DNA of 64,000 nucleotides from JAENVT01 sp031370825 (GTDB taxonomy: Bacteria; Actinomycetota; Acidimicrobiia; Acidimicrobiales; Ilumatobacteraceae), in assembly GCA_031370825.1 (NCBI GenBank), contig JANMRB010000108.1, forward strand, positions 1 through 64,000, in the 5' to 3' direction. Positions 25,014 through 33,571 of this stretch are shown here, one piece after another; position 1 is the stretch's first letter; the number at the start of each line of letters is the position of its first letter. The position numbers and the translations under genes were made by a program. The notes under the pieces were generated by a model. The model saw only the letters and a program-made list of their open reading frames with translations, made no database searches and had not been told where the DNA came from.

Positions 25014-25994
25014 ATGGCGCTTCCGAATCGTCCGGGCATGACAGTGCCGCTGCCGGGACCACTGCACAGCCACCGCGACAAGCTCGGCGAGCTGTCTGAC
25101 CTCGGATACACCGACATCTGGTCGGCGGAAGCCGATGGCGCGGATGCGTTCACACCGCTGGCTCTCGCAGCGGCATGGGAGCCACGGTTGCGGCTCGGCA
25201 CCGCGATCGTGCCAGCGTTCACCCGCTCGCCGGCTTGTTTCGCGCAATGTGTCGCCTCGATGGCCGATGCCGCACCCGGCCGATTCGCGATGGGGATCGG
25301 GTCCAGCAGCGACGTGATCGTGGAGCGCTGGAACGGAGTGCCCTTCGTCGAGCCGTACAAGAAGGTTCGCGATGTTGTCCGGTTCCTCCGCGATGCGTTC
25401 ACCGGCGACAAGGTCTCGAAGACCTACGACACGTTCGAGGTGCAAGGTTTCCGGCTCGGTGTGCGACCCGAACAGACGCCACCGATCCTGATCGCGGCGT
25501 TGCGCGAAGGCATGCTGCGTTTGGCAGGCCGAGAGGCCGACGGCGCGATCATCAACTGGCTGGCGCCGACCGATGTCAGCAAAGTCGTCGGAGTCGTCAC
25601 CGATGCGGCGGGCGGAGCAGAGAAGGAGATCGTCTGTCGGATCTTCGTCTGCCCCAGCGAGAACTCCGAGGTGGTTCGCAACGCGGGAAGGTACGTGATC
25701 GCCGCATATCTGAACGTGCCCGTGTACGCCGCGTTTCACGATTGGCTGGGACGCGGCGAGCAGCTGCGCCCGATGTGGGACGCGTGGCAGGCAGGCGACC
25801 GAAAGGCTGCATTGGCAGCAATACCCGACTCGCTGGTCGATGAACTGATCGTGCACGGCTCGCCCGCGCATTGCCGAGACACCATCCGTGCGTACTTCGA
25901 CAACGGTGTGACAACTACGTCGTTGGCGATTCTCGGATTGGATCCGGACCTGAAGCATTGGGATGCAGTGCGCTCGCTTGCCCCATCGGCCTGA
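25014..25994 (+). CDS. LLM-class (F420-dependent type) oxidoreductase
   Basis: 326 residues of the luciferase-like monooxygenase TIM barrel: ELSDLGYTDIWSAEADGADAF, RLRLGTAIVPAFTRSPACFAQ, GRFAMGIGSSSDVIVERWNG and GRYVIAAYLNVP. Members use F420H2 or FMN; in an actinobacterium F420 is likelier, but no cofactor-specific residue can be proved here. Start ATG 25014 with AAGGAG eight bases upstream. Substrate unknown. Confidence 0.88.
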   Translation: MALPNRPGMTVPLPGPLHSHRDKLGELSDLGYTDIWSAEADGADAFTPLALAAAWEPRLRLGTAIVPAFTRSPACFAQCVASMADAAPGRFAMGIGSSSDVIVERWNGVPFVEPYKKVRDVVRFLRDAFTGDKVSKTYDTFEVQGFRLGVRPEQTPPILIAALREGMLRLAGREADGAIINWLAPTDVSKVVGVVTDAAGGAEKEIVCRIFVCPSENSEVVRNAGRYVIAAYLNVPVYAAFHDWLGRGEQLRPMWDAWQAGDRKAALAAIPDSLVDELIVHGSPAHCRDTIRAYFDNGVTTTSLAILGLDPDLKHWDAVRSLAPSA

Positions 25995-26000
25995 AGGCGA

Positions 26001-26207
26001 TCACGCTGCCTCGTGGTGCTGGGCATCGAACTGGTCAGTAGCGACCGAGGTGGAGGCCTTGGCGGCCAGTTGGCGGCGGATCGCCGCGATATGGGCGAGA
26101 CCGCGTTCGCGGGTGCGCTGATCGAGCCGGAACTGGAGAGGCAGCTCGGAGACTGCCAGCAGCGTGAGCTGCTCGGAGTTGGCTTGTTGAGCCTGACGCT
26201 TCGTCAT
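26001..26207 (-). CDS. small hypothetical protein, 68 aa
   Basis: A 68-residue basic, helix-rich protein whose core (PLQFRLDQRTRERGLAHI, AAIRRQLAAK) resembles short actinobacterial proteins I have seen but cannot name. ATG at 26207 with GATGAT 6 nt upstream, close to the leaderless pattern. Divergent from the channel-like gene at 26246. Confidence 0.5.
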   Translation of the reverse strand: MTKRQAQQANSEQLTLLAVSELPLQFRLDQRTRERGLAHIAAIRRQLAAKASTSVATDQFDAQHHEAA

Positions 26208-26245
26208 AGCGGCATCATCGCAAATGGGTGTGACACAGTGGTCGG

Positions 26246-27337
26246 GTGATCGTGGTTCAGGTGTGCGCAGTGGTGGCGGGAGTGGCGTTGGTGATCTGGA
26301 CGCTGGCCTCGGCAGTCAAGACGGTGGTGGTGCCACGCGCCGTGATCACCCTGCTGACCAGGTGGCACTTCGTCGCCATCCGCAAGGTCTTCAACGTCTT
26401 CGCCGGCCCGAGTCGCTCGTTCGAAACCCGCGACCGGATCATGTCGCTGTATGCACCGGTGTCGTTGGTCACATTGCCCGCGCTATGGGTCTGCGTCGTG
26501 CTGGCCGGCTTCACCTCGATCTTCTGGGGTACGGGCATCCGACCGCTGACCGAAGCGTTCGCCACCAGCGGCTCGTCGCTGTTCACGCTCGGATTCATCC
26601 TCCCTCGGGGGACCGCCAGGATCGCACTTGAATTCGTCGAGGCAGGCATTGGTCTCGGGCTCGTGTCGTTGATGATCTCGTATCTGCCGACGATCTATGG
26701 CGCCTTCAGTCGGCGTGAGGCGTTGGTCGGCATGCTCGAAGTGCGCGCAGGGCTGCCGCCGAGCCCCGCCGAGTTGCTCACGCGGTACAGCCGTCTCGGT
26801 TGGCTGGACCAGATCGACGAGGATCTGTTCGAGCGCTGGGAGACGTGGTTCGTCGACGTCGAAGAGAGCCATACCAGCCAACCTTCGCTGGGGTTCTTCC
26901 GCTCCCCGCACCCTGAGCGCAGCTGGATCACGGCCGGCGGATGCGTCCTCGACACCGCAGCGATCATGAGCTCGACGATCGATCGCCCGTACAACCCCGC
27001 TTGCGACATCGTGATCCGCACCGGCTTCCTCTGTCTTCGCCGCATCGCCGATCTCTTTCAAATTCCGTACGACCCCGATCCAGCGCCCACGGACGCGATC
27101 ACGATCTCAAGACGCGAGTTCGACCTGCTCTGCGTCGAGTTGCGGGCCCTCGACGTGCCTCTGAAGCGCGACCTCGATCAGGCATGGCGAGACTTCGCCG
27201 GATGGCGTGTCAACTATGACCAGGTACTGGTGAGACTCTGCGCGCTCACGATGGCGCCACCCGCGAAATGGTCGAGCGATCGAATCGACCAACTGGAGAT
27301 CCCGCGGCTGCGCTTCACACGGAAGCGACGGAAGTAG
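26246..27337 (+). CDS. hypothetical channel-like membrane protein, 363 aa
   Basis: GTG start with CACAGT 6 nt upstream. Three or four membrane helices lie in the first 165 residues (about 4-24, 72-92, 105-140, 133-153), then a soluble C-terminal domain of about 200 residues. The loop GSSLFTLGFILP between two helices resembles a pore-loop (ion channels have TxGxG), but the selectivity sequence is not canonical. The soluble part contains LTRYSRLGWLDQIDEDLFERWETWF. No family assigned; an ion channel or mechanosensitive-type role is speculation. Confidence 0.6.
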   Translation: MIVVQVCAVVAGVALVIWTLASAVKTVVVPRAVITLLTRWHFVAIRKVFNVFAGPSRSFETRDRIMSLYAPVSLVTLPALWVCVVLAGFTSIFWGTGIRPLTEAFATSGSSLFTLGFILPRGTARIALEFVEAGIGLGLVSLMISYLPTIYGAFSRREALVGMLEVRAGLPPSPAELLTRYSRLGWLDQIDEDLFERWETWFVDVEESHTSQPSLGFFRSPHPERSWITAGGCVLDTAAIMSSTIDRPYNPACDIVIRTGFLCLRRIADLFQIPYDPDPAPTDAITISRREFDLLCVELRALDVPLKRDLDQAWRDFAGWRVNYDQVLVRLCALTMAPPAKWSSDRIDQLEIPRLRFTRKRRK

Positions 27338-27343
27338 CCAGAC

Positions 27344-28180
27344 CTAGGCGCCGATTGCCAGGCTTCCAACGAGGGCGACGAGGACGACCGCTATCGGTGT
27401 GGCGTACGAGGCCCACTTCGGCATCACGGCGTGGCGTGGGGCCAGGATCACGAAGCCGCATATCGCACCAGCGATCGCGCCGCCGAGGTGACCGCCGACG
27501 GAGATCCCCGGAATCGTGAAGGTGATCACCAGGTTGAGGATCAGGATCGTGCCGATACCCGTCTTGAACACGTTGACGCCCCGCCGGTGCAGGCCGATCG
27601 CTGCCGCAGCCATCAATCCGAACACGGCTCCGGAAGCACCTCCGGTCAGGCCATTCGGTTGCAGCATCAGCGCGCCGAACGATCCGGCGAGGAGGCTGGC
27701 GAAGTACAGCAGCGCGAACCGCACGCGGCCGATTGCCGGCTCGAGCAGTTGCCCGAGTTGGAACAGCAGGAGCATGTTCATGCCGATGTGGAAAATGCCA
27801 TAGTGCAAGAACCCTGAGGAGATCAGGCGGTAGTACTGGCCGTCTTGGATGAAGGGTTTGGCGAGTGCAAGCGTGTAGTCGCCGTGGGGGAAGGGGCCGT
27901 CGTGTTTCTGGTCGGCGCTGACAGTCCAGATGTAGACGGCAACGTTGATCGCGATCAAGGTGTAGGTCACCAGCGAAGGCTGGCGGGCGTTCCAGAACCT
28001 GGCCCGAGTCTTGATGTCGGGGCGGGCCGCCTTGATGCAGTCGACGCATTGCGAACCAATCGACACCTGCACCAAGCAATCGCCACAAGCCGGCTTGCCA
28101 CATCGCGTGCAACTCCGCCCGGTCTCACGGTCAGGATGGCGGTAGCAGTGGGCGATGACAGGTGGCGGGGGCAGTGACAT
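27344..28180 (-). CDS. rhomboid-family intramembrane serine protease with N-terminal zinc finger
   Basis: 278 residues. The N-terminal 50 residues are a B-box-like zinc ribbon (CYRHPDRETGRSCTRCGKPACGDC, further CVDC). The rhomboid core of six helices has HIGMNMLLLFQLG, catalytic Ser173 in GGASGAVFGLM and catalytic His221 in GGHLGGAIAG. It would cleave single-pass membrane proteins within the bilayer; the zinc finger faces the cytosol. TAGCCT lies 8 nt before the ATG at 28180. Confidence 0.93.
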   Translation of the reverse strand: MSLPPPPVIAHCYRHPDRETGRSCTRCGKPACGDCLVQVSIGSQCVDCIKAARPDIKTRARFWNARQPSLVTYTLIAINVAVYIWTVSADQKHDGPFPHGDYTLALAKPFIQDGQYYRLISSGFLHYGIFHIGMNMLLLFQLGQLLEPAIGRVRFALLYFASLLAGSFGALMLQPNGLTGGASGAVFGLMAAAAIGLHRRGVNVFKTGIGTILILNLVITFTIPGISVGGHLGGAIAGAICGFVILAPRHAVMPKWASYATPIAVVLVALVGSLAIGA

Positions 28181-28188
28181 TATTTCTC

Positions 28189-28194
28189 AGGCTA
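28189..28194 (-). promoter_or_regulatory. -10 box TAGCCT of the rhomboid gene
   Basis: TAGCCT on the minus strand ends 8 nt before the ATG at 28180, inside the 28-bp gap after the CPBP-like gene, so the rhomboid gene can be transcribed on its own. Confidence 0.45.
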
Positions 28195-28208
28195 TCGACG
28201 CGCCATCG

Positions 28209-28859
28209 TCAGATGACGGCGTCGAGAGCCACGACGAATGCCACCACCACGATGATCAGCGTGTTGTACGCCGTGTGTGCCCGAGTCGACTCGAGCGTTG
28301 CCTCGGCCGCACTTCCGGTGAGGGCATACGAGCGAAGGTAGACGGACATGAAATATGCCCCGCCGACCGATAGTGCCAAGGCGACGCCGATCGGGATTCC
28401 GATCACTGCGTGGATGAGGCCGAACTGCAGAACCTTCAACACCCGCTTGCGGCCGCTCCAACGCTGTGCGCCGGAGCGGAACATCCGCTCTTCCGCGTTG
28501 GCGAAGAGCGGAAGCGCTGTCACGACGAGTGCCATGAACACCAGGGGGATGAGCCACGCCCAGACGGTGCCCGTCGTCGTGTCGCTCTCACCGAAGACCG
28601 GATTGCCGCCGCCACCGAGGGCCGACCACCACCCCCAACGCAGCGGCGGTACCAGCAACAACAGCGGAATGGCCACCGCCAACACACCGCCGAGGACGAA
28701 CGGCACTGGCCAGAAGTGACGCCAGCGAAGGCGCGTCCAGACCTGTCGGCTCAGCGACCGGCCGCGCGTCGAACGCGACAACTTGACGGCTTGGACCAGA
28801 CGAAGACCGACCGCGGCGAGGACGACGATGCTGAGTACGTTCGACAGCCGGCCGTGCAC
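28209..28859 (-). CDS. divergent CPBP-type intramembrane metalloprotease (putative)
   Basis: 216 residues with about five membrane helices. It retains, in order, the three CPBP/Rce1 catalytic motifs: EExxxR (EERMFR, Glu123-Arg128), FxxxH (FGLIH, Phe146-His150) and HxxxN (HTAYN, His195-Asn199). CPBP (ABI) proteins are intramembrane glutamate/metal proteases. The rest of the sequence is divergent, so the family call rests on these motifs. Transcribed towards the rhomboid gene, 28 bp apart. Confidence 0.6.
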   Translation of the reverse strand: MHGRLSNVLSIVVLAAVGLRLVQAVKLSRSTRGRSLSRQVWTRLRWRHFWPVPFVLGGVLAVAIPLLLLVPPLRWGWWSALGGGGNPVFGESDTTTGTVWAWLIPLVFMALVVTALPLFANAEERMFRSGAQRWSGRKRVLKVLQFGLIHAVIGIPIGVALALSVGGAYFMSVYLRSYALTGSAAEATLESTRAHTAYNTLIIVVVAFVVALDAVI

Positions 28860-28925
28860 GAGAGCAGTGTACGGTCGGCCCCGTCAGAGGCTTGTTTCGC
28901 CTTACAGCGACGATAGGGGTGCGCC

Positions 28926-30254
28926 ATGGCGTGGGATTTCGAGACCGAGCCCGAGTTCGAGGCCAAGCTGGCGTGGATGCGCGAGTTCGTCCGCGACGAG
29001 ATCATCCCATTGGAGACACTGGCCGAGCGCTGGCGCACACCCCAGGGCCGAGCCGTCTTCCTCCAGATCACTGATCCACTGAAGGACGAGGTCCGTCGTC
29101 AGGGACTGTGGGCCGCGCACCTGCCGCCGGACATGGGCGGTCAAGGCTTCGGGCAAGTGAAGCTCGGTCTGATGCACGAGATCCTCGGGCAGTGTGCGTA
29201 CGCCCCAAGTGTCTTCGGCAACAACGCCCCAGACAGCGGCAACGCCGAACTGATCGCGGTGGGGGGAACCGATGCGCAACGCGAACAATGGATGCAGCCT
29301 CTCCTCGACGGCAAGGTTCGCAGCAGCTTCTCCATGACCGAGCCCGGAGCCGGTGCCGATCCCACGTTGCTGAAGACATCCGCCGTCCGCGATGGAGGCG
29401 AGTGGGTGATCAACGGGCACAAGTGGTTCTCGTCGAACGCGTCGATCAGCGACTTCTTGGTCGTCATGGTCAAGACCGGTGACTACGAGAAGCCGTACAA
29501 GAACTATTCGATGATCATCGTTCCTACCGACACCCCGGGAGTCAACATCGTTCGTGACGTGCCGACGATGGGCGAGCCCGATCATCGCACCGGTGAGCCC
29601 GGTGGCCACGCCGAGATCCTGTACAACGATGTGCGCGTACCGTTCGACAACGTCGTCGGCGGCGAGGATGGGATCGGGCAAGGTTTCGCGCTAGCCCAGA
29701 AGCGGCTGGGTCCGGGTCGCATCCACCACGCGATGCGATGGCTCGGCCAGAGCCGCCGTGCATTCGACATGCTTTGCGAGCGCGCGCTGACCCGTTACAC
29801 CCACGGCTCGCTCCTCGCCGAGAAGCAGATGGTCCAGGACTGGATCGCCGAGAGCTACGCCGAGATGAACGCTGCTCGCTTGCTGACACTTCAGGCCGCG
29901 TGGAAGATGGATCAACTTCACGCAGCCGGGAAGCATTACAGCGACGCCAGGATCGAGATCGCGGTGATCAAGTTCTGGGGTGCGCGGGTGATGTACAACG
30001 TCATCGACAGGGCGATCCAGATCCACGGATCGCTTGGGTACACGACGGATCTCCCACTGGAATCGATGTACCGCGCGGCCAGGGCGGCCAGGATCTATGA
30101 CGGTCCTGACGAAGTGCACAAGGTGACCATCGCCCGTCAGGTCCTGAAGGGTTACAGGGCCTCGGACCCGCCGATGGAACACATCCCCACCAGGCGCCAC
30201 GCCGCTGTCGAAAAGTTTGCCGGCTACCTCGACACCCTCGCCATCAACTCATAG
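28926..30254 (+). CDS. acyl-CoA dehydrogenase
   Basis: 442 residues with the ACAD plan: helical N-domain, SFSMTEPGAGADPT and WVINGHKWFSSNA in the beta-domain, and a helical C-domain ending IQIHGSLGYTTDLPLESMYRAARAARIYDGPDEVHK. The size and EEhxDG-like tail place it with long or branched-chain ACADs. It oxidises an acyl-CoA to a 2-enoyl-CoA with FAD; substrate undetermined. Stands alone, with repeat copy C just after its stop. Confidence 0.92.
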   Translation: MAWDFETEPEFEAKLAWMREFVRDEIIPLETLAERWRTPQGRAVFLQITDPLKDEVRRQGLWAAHLPPDMGGQGFGQVKLGLMHEILGQCAYAPSVFGNNAPDSGNAELIAVGGTDAQREQWMQPLLDGKVRSSFSMTEPGAGADPTLLKTSAVRDGGEWVINGHKWFSSNASISDFLVVMVKTGDYEKPYKNYSMIIVPTDTPGVNIVRDVPTMGEPDHRTGEPGGHAEILYNDVRVPFDNVVGGEDGIGQGFALAQKRLGPGRIHHAMRWLGQSRRAFDMLCERALTRYTHGSLLAEKQMVQDWIAESYAEMNAARLLTLQAAWKMDQLHAAGKHYSDARIEIAVIKFWGARVMYNVIDRAIQIHGSLGYTTDLPLESMYRAARAARIYDGPDEVHKVTIARQVLKGYRASDPPMEHIPTRRHAAVEKFAGYLDTLAINS

Positions 30255-30258
30255 GGAC

Positions 30259-30330
30259 TGCCGAGTAGCGCCTATCGGAGTGTCTCCATCAAGCCACCCA
30301 GGGGTCTCCGGAAACAATCTGTCCGATGGA
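30259..30330 (+). repeat. intergenic palindromic repeat, copy C (degenerate)
   Basis: It shares the 14-mer ATCGGAGTGTCTCC (30274-30287) exactly with copy B at 42278-42291, then CCACCC, GGGGT and GAAACA-TC at matching spacing. Located between the convergent ends of the acyl-CoA dehydrogenase and the YbhB-like gene. Confidence 0.6.
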
Positions 30331-30336
30331 ATGTAA

Positions 30337-31038
30337 TCAGCCGGTGAAGGTGCCGGTGACCTGGGCGGTGGCGATGGTGGCCTCGTCGATGGCGGTGCGC
30401 ATGGCGCTGGCCGAGCCTCCCGACGACAGCAGCAGCGCACGGTCGAGGTAGTGAACCGTGATGCGGTACGTATGCGTGGCTCCAGACGGTGGGCACGGGC
30501 CCCGGTAGCCGGCGGCGCCCGATCCATTGAGGGCCGTAGCGGTGCCTGCCGGAGCTGTGTTCTCAGCGAGGGAAGTGACATCAGGGGCGATCCCGGACGT
30601 CGTCCAATGATCGAAGTTCGCGTCCTGGTCGATCAGGGTTATCGCGATCTCTTGGGTGCCCTCCGGCGCCTCACTCCAGCTCAACGCGGGAGAAACGTTG
30701 TCGCCCTTGCAGGTGTACCTGGGATCGATTGGTGCACCCTCGCGCCAGGGAGCGGTGACGGTGAGGGACTGTGCCAGGGGTGCCGCAGTTCCGAGACCGT
30801 TGGTGGTCGAGACCTGGATGGGCCCGCCCGGTGCAACCGGATCGGCAGCACCGGCGTCGAGCGCGACCGTGTCGAAGAAACCGTCGTCGGTCGCGGGCGC
30901 GGTCGGCGGCGCCGTCGTGCTGACGCTGCCGTCCTGACTGGGAAGAGCGGGGCGCATTTCGCGGCCGTCGTGACGGCAACCGGAGGCGACCAAGGCAAGG
31001 GCAGCCAGCGAAACGGGGATGGCGACAAGCCGACGCAC
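30337..31038 (-). CDS. YbhB/YbcL family (RKIP/PEBP-like) lipoprotein
   Basis: 233 residues from the GTG at 31038: signal and lipobox VASGC, Thr/Ala/Pro spacer, then the PEBP domain (about 75-233) with YTCKGDNVSPALSW, IALTLIDQD-like strand EIAITLIDQDANFDHW, GYRGPCPPSGATHTYRITVHYLD. Bacterial PEBP proteins bind anionic ligands; their role is unclear. TAGGCT sits 8 nt before the GTG, which decides the start; the longer frame to 31170 lies over the divergent mca gene. Confidence 0.88.
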   Translation of the reverse strand: MRRLVAIPVSLAALALVASGCRHDGREMRPALPSQDGSVSTTAPPTAPATDDGFFDTVALDAGAADPVAPGGPIQVSTTNGLGTAAPLAQSLTVTAPWREGAPIDPRYTCKGDNVSPALSWSEAPEGTQEIAITLIDQDANFDHWTTSGIAPDVTSLAENTAPAGTATALNGSGAAGYRGPCPPSGATHTYRITVHYLDRALLLSSGGSASAMRTAIDEATIATAQVTGTFTG

Positions 31039-31046
31039 GACGGTGG

Positions 31047-31052
31047 AGCCTA
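31047..31052 (-). promoter_or_regulatory. -10 box TAGGCT of the YbhB-like lipoprotein gene
   Basis: TAGGCT on the minus strand ends 8 nt before the GTG at 31038. The mca gene starts 47 bp away on the other strand. Confidence 0.45.
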
Positions 31053-31084
31053 GGTGGCGGCCGCGCTCGATAGCGTTCACGTCC

Positions 31085-31993
31085 GTGAAGGAACGGCTCT
31101 GTCTGCTCACCGTCCATGCCCATCCCGACGACGAAGCATCGAAGGGCGCGCCGACCATGGCGATGTACAAAGCTCAGGGAGTGCACACCGTGCTGGTGTG
31201 CTGTACCGGCGGCGAGGAGGGCGAGATGCAGAACCCGGCGCTGCGCGAACCTGGCCAGCCATTCCACGGATTGACTGCCGACGAGGAGAAGCATCGGCTG
31301 GCCGAGCTTCGTGCGGACGAGTTGGCTAGATCCGCTGAGATCATCGGGTTCGACGAGGTCGTCATGCTCGGCTATCGCGACTCGGGAATGGTCGATACCG
31401 ATCCCAACAATCATCCGGAATCCTTCAATCAGGCTCCCCTCGACGAGGCGGTCGGTCGTCTGGTCGCGGTTATTCGTGACCAGCGCGCGGATGTGATCAT
31501 CACCTACGGCGACGATCAGAGTGGCTACCCACATCCCGACCACCTCAAGGTGCACGACATCTCGGTGCTGGCCTGGGAACGTGCCGGCGACCCGGCCTGG
31601 TATCCGGGGCTCGGTGAGCCGCATCAACCGCAGAAGTTGTACTACTCGGTGTGGGCCAAGGCTCGCCTGGCCGCGGTCCATCAGGCGATGATCGATCTGC
31701 GCGGCGAGTCGCCCTTCGATCAGAATTGGCTCGACCGGCCGGGTCACGACGATCGGATCACCACACGGCTCGACGTCCGCAACTTCATGTGGGCCCGTAG
31801 CGGGGCCCTGCGCGCACACGCCACGCAGGTCGACCCGAACGAGCCGTGGTGGTTCGGTTTGACGGATGACGAACTTGTCGAGGTCTATCCGTGGGAGGAT
31901 TGGATCCTTGCTCGCTCCTTGGTCGGCTCGCCGGCATCCGGGGAGTTGGAGACGGATCTGTTCGCCGGAATTCGGGCACCGGTCTCGCCGTGA
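31085..31993 (+). CDS. mca: mycothiol S-conjugate amidase (PIG-L/LmbE family)
   Basis: 302 residues from the GTG at 31085. Zinc-binding AHPDDEASKG near residue 11, TGGEEGEMQNPALR, GYRDSGM, and PHPDHLKVHD near residue 155 (second zinc His). The length and the C-terminal DDELVEVYPWEDWIL segment match Mca better than MshB. It cleaves mycothiol S-conjugates to a mercapturate and GlcN-Ins during detoxification, pointing to an actinobacterium. Its stop overlaps the next gene (GTGA). Confidence 0.88.
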   Translation: MKERLCLLTVHAHPDDEASKGAPTMAMYKAQGVHTVLVCCTGGEEGEMQNPALREPGQPFHGLTADEEKHRLAELRADELARSAEIIGFDEVVMLGYRDSGMVDTDPNNHPESFNQAPLDEAVGRLVAVIRDQRADVIITYGDDQSGYPHPDHLKVHDISVLAWERAGDPAWYPGLGEPHQPQKLYYSVWAKARLAAVHQAMIDLRGESPFDQNWLDRPGHDDRITTRLDVRNFMWARSGALRAHATQVDPNEPWWFGLTDDELVEVYPWEDWILARSLVGSPASGELETDLFAGIRAPVSP

Positions 31994-32217
31994 CGATCCA
32001 ATACCGGGTCGGCTTCGGCAAGAACGACGAGGCGGTCGACGGTCCTGACGGTGCCGACGTTGTCGTGACGATCGCCGCTGCCGACGCTGCGTTGGACCCG
32101 ACGGTGGCATACATGCAAGGCAAGTTGAAGTCGACCGGTTCGACGGCGGCTCTGCTCGAGGTCCTGCGAAATGGCGAGGCAACGGCCGCGATCAGCCGGC
32201 TCGCATCGCGTCCCTGA
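31990..32217 (+). CDS. SCP2-like (sterol carrier) small protein
   Basis: 75 residues from a GTG overlapping the mca stop by 4 bp. VVVTIAAADAALDPTVAYMQGKLKSTGS matches the second half of an SCP2 domain (DPxxAYMxGKLKxxG). At 75 residues it is shorter than a full SCP2 fold (about 100), so it may be a minimal version. Probably co-translated with mca. The 3' end overlaps the YdjC-type gene on the other strand by 26 bp. Confidence 0.7.
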   Translation: MTIQYRVGFGKNDEAVDGPDGADVVVTIAAADAALDPTVAYMQGKLKSTGSTAALLEVLRNGEATAAISRLASRP

Positions 32218-33028
32218 GCTGGCGATATCCGATCAACACCGCACCGCTGGCCGCAAGCAGCTCCTCGAGGCGGGTGTCGTTGGTGACCAGGTCGTAGTCA
32301 TCGATCCAGCCGGGTGCCGCGTCGGTCAGCGCCCGGACTTCGAGGGTGTCAATGGCCGGTTGTACGTGGATCTCAGTGACGCCTGGCTGGAGTGTGCGCA
32401 CTTCCTCGTAGACCCGTTCGCGGCTGCCGGAGCGCCAGTCGTGATTGAAGTGATCGGGGAAGACCACGCCTTCTTCGGCGGCCAGATGCCGAAACGGGAA
32501 GCCGGCCTGGTCCGCGGTGATCGTCGAGGGCAGGCGGATCGGCAGGCTGAACTCGACCGCGAGCTCGATGTAGACGTCGAAGAACTCGGGACGAAGGGTG
32601 ATAGCCGTGAGGTGCGGTGTGAGGTGGGTGACATCGATGTCCCACGCGATCGCTCGTTCGATCTGGGCGCGGCATTCGCGTAGCACCTCCTCGGTGTCGG
32701 CGTGCTCCCACAGGTCGGCGATGCGCCGAGGAAACCCGGCCTCCCCACTGAGCAGCGATGGTGCATGCGTGATCGGGCCGAACCGGTACGCCTCGTACTC
32801 GCAGTTGAGGGTCAGGTGAACACCGATGTCATCGGTGGTCCGGTAGCGCAGGGCGGCGTCGCGAGCCCATGGCGCCGGCACCATGATCGACGCGCAGGTT
32901 GCCACTCCTTCCCGAAGGGCGCCGTACACACCGACATTTGCCGAGTGGGACGCGCCCAGGTCGTCGCACGAGATGATCAGCAGCTTGGCGTCGTCGTCGT
33001 ATCCGAGACGTTCGGCGAGTGCGGCCAT
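32192..33028 (-). CDS. ChbG/YdjC-family carbohydrate deacetylase-like protein
   Basis: 278 residues: LLIISCDDLGASHSANVG (metal Asp pair, about 17-34), VHLTLNCEY (about 72), THLTPHL (about 136-142) with metal His, and a C-terminal EIHVQPAIDT. The family deacetylates chito-oligosaccharides or related sugars. TAGCCT lies 9 nt before the ATG at 33028, or 6 nt before a TTG at 33031, which would add one residue. Confidence 0.85.
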   Translation of the reverse strand: MAALAERLGYDDDAKLLIISCDDLGASHSANVGVYGALREGVATCASIMVPAPWARDAALRYRTTDDIGVHLTLNCEYEAYRFGPITHAPSLLSGEAGFPRRIADLWEHADTEEVLRECRAQIERAIAWDIDVTHLTPHLTAITLRPEFFDVYIELAVEFSLPIRLPSTITADQAGFPFRHLAAEEGVVFPDHFNHDWRSGSRERVYEEVRTLQPGVTEIHVQPAIDTLEVRALTDAAPGWIDDYDLVTNDTRLEELLAASGAVLIGYRQLRDAMRAG

Positions 33029-33037
33029 CAACAGCGG

Positions 33038-33043
33038 AGGCTA
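33038..33043 (-). promoter_or_regulatory. -10 box TAGCCT of the YdjC-like gene
   Basis: TAGCCT on the minus strand ends 9 nt before the ATG at 33028 (6 nt before the TTG at 33031). Confidence 0.4.
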
Positions 33044-33550
33044 TCCCCTACACCCCGCCCACAGACCGATGTTGTCGCCTTGTGCTGCACGCGAAGCGGC
33101 GACGAATTCGTCGGCATGGGCAACGTTCGGTGGAATCGTGAGCGGACGGGCATATCCCTGGCGGATGATCGTCATGTTGAGGAACTGCCCGTCTCCTGCC
33201 AGGTAGACGTAGGCGAGCATCCGTCCGAAATCGTCTCGAGCGACAACGTCTCGTTCCAGGTGTAGCGGCACGTCGGCAGGTAGCAACGACTTCGTGAACC
33301 TCGTTGCTTCTGGTCCGTAGCACTGCACAGGTGTGTTGGGCTTCTTGGTCTCGGGGGTATCGATGCCGATCAGGCGAACCCGCTCGCGGTGGCCGCCGAT
33401 GTTGACATCGATCGTGTCGCCATCGATGACGGAGATCATGGTTGCATTGATGCCGAGGGTGGTTGGTGTGGTCGCCGGTTTGCTCGACGCCGGCTGGGAA
33501 GCACGACAGGCGGTGGCCAGTACCGCAATGCAGATGAGCGTTCTGCGCAT
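33041..33550 (-). CDS. thermonuclease (SNase)-family lipoprotein
   Basis: 169 residues: lipobox ATAC (Cys15), short Pro/Thr spacer, then the OB-fold SNase domain with VIDGDTIDV (metal Asp), RVRLIGIDTPE (catalytic Arg and Glu), VARDDFGRMLAYVYL (second catalytic Arg) and LNMTIIRQGYARP. An extracellular Ca-dependent nuclease tethered to the membrane is expected. Ends 13 bp before the YdjC-like start on the same strand. Confidence 0.9.
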   Translation of the reverse strand: MRRTLICIAVLATACRASQPASSKPATTPTTLGINATMISVIDGDTIDVNIGGHRERVRLIGIDTPETKKPNTPVQCYGPEATRFTKSLLPADVPLHLERDVVARDDFGRMLAYVYLAGDGQFLNMTIIRQGYARPLTIPPNVAHADEFVAASRAAQGDNIGLWAGCRG

Positions 33551-33571
33551 CTACCGGGTTCTATCGGCGCC

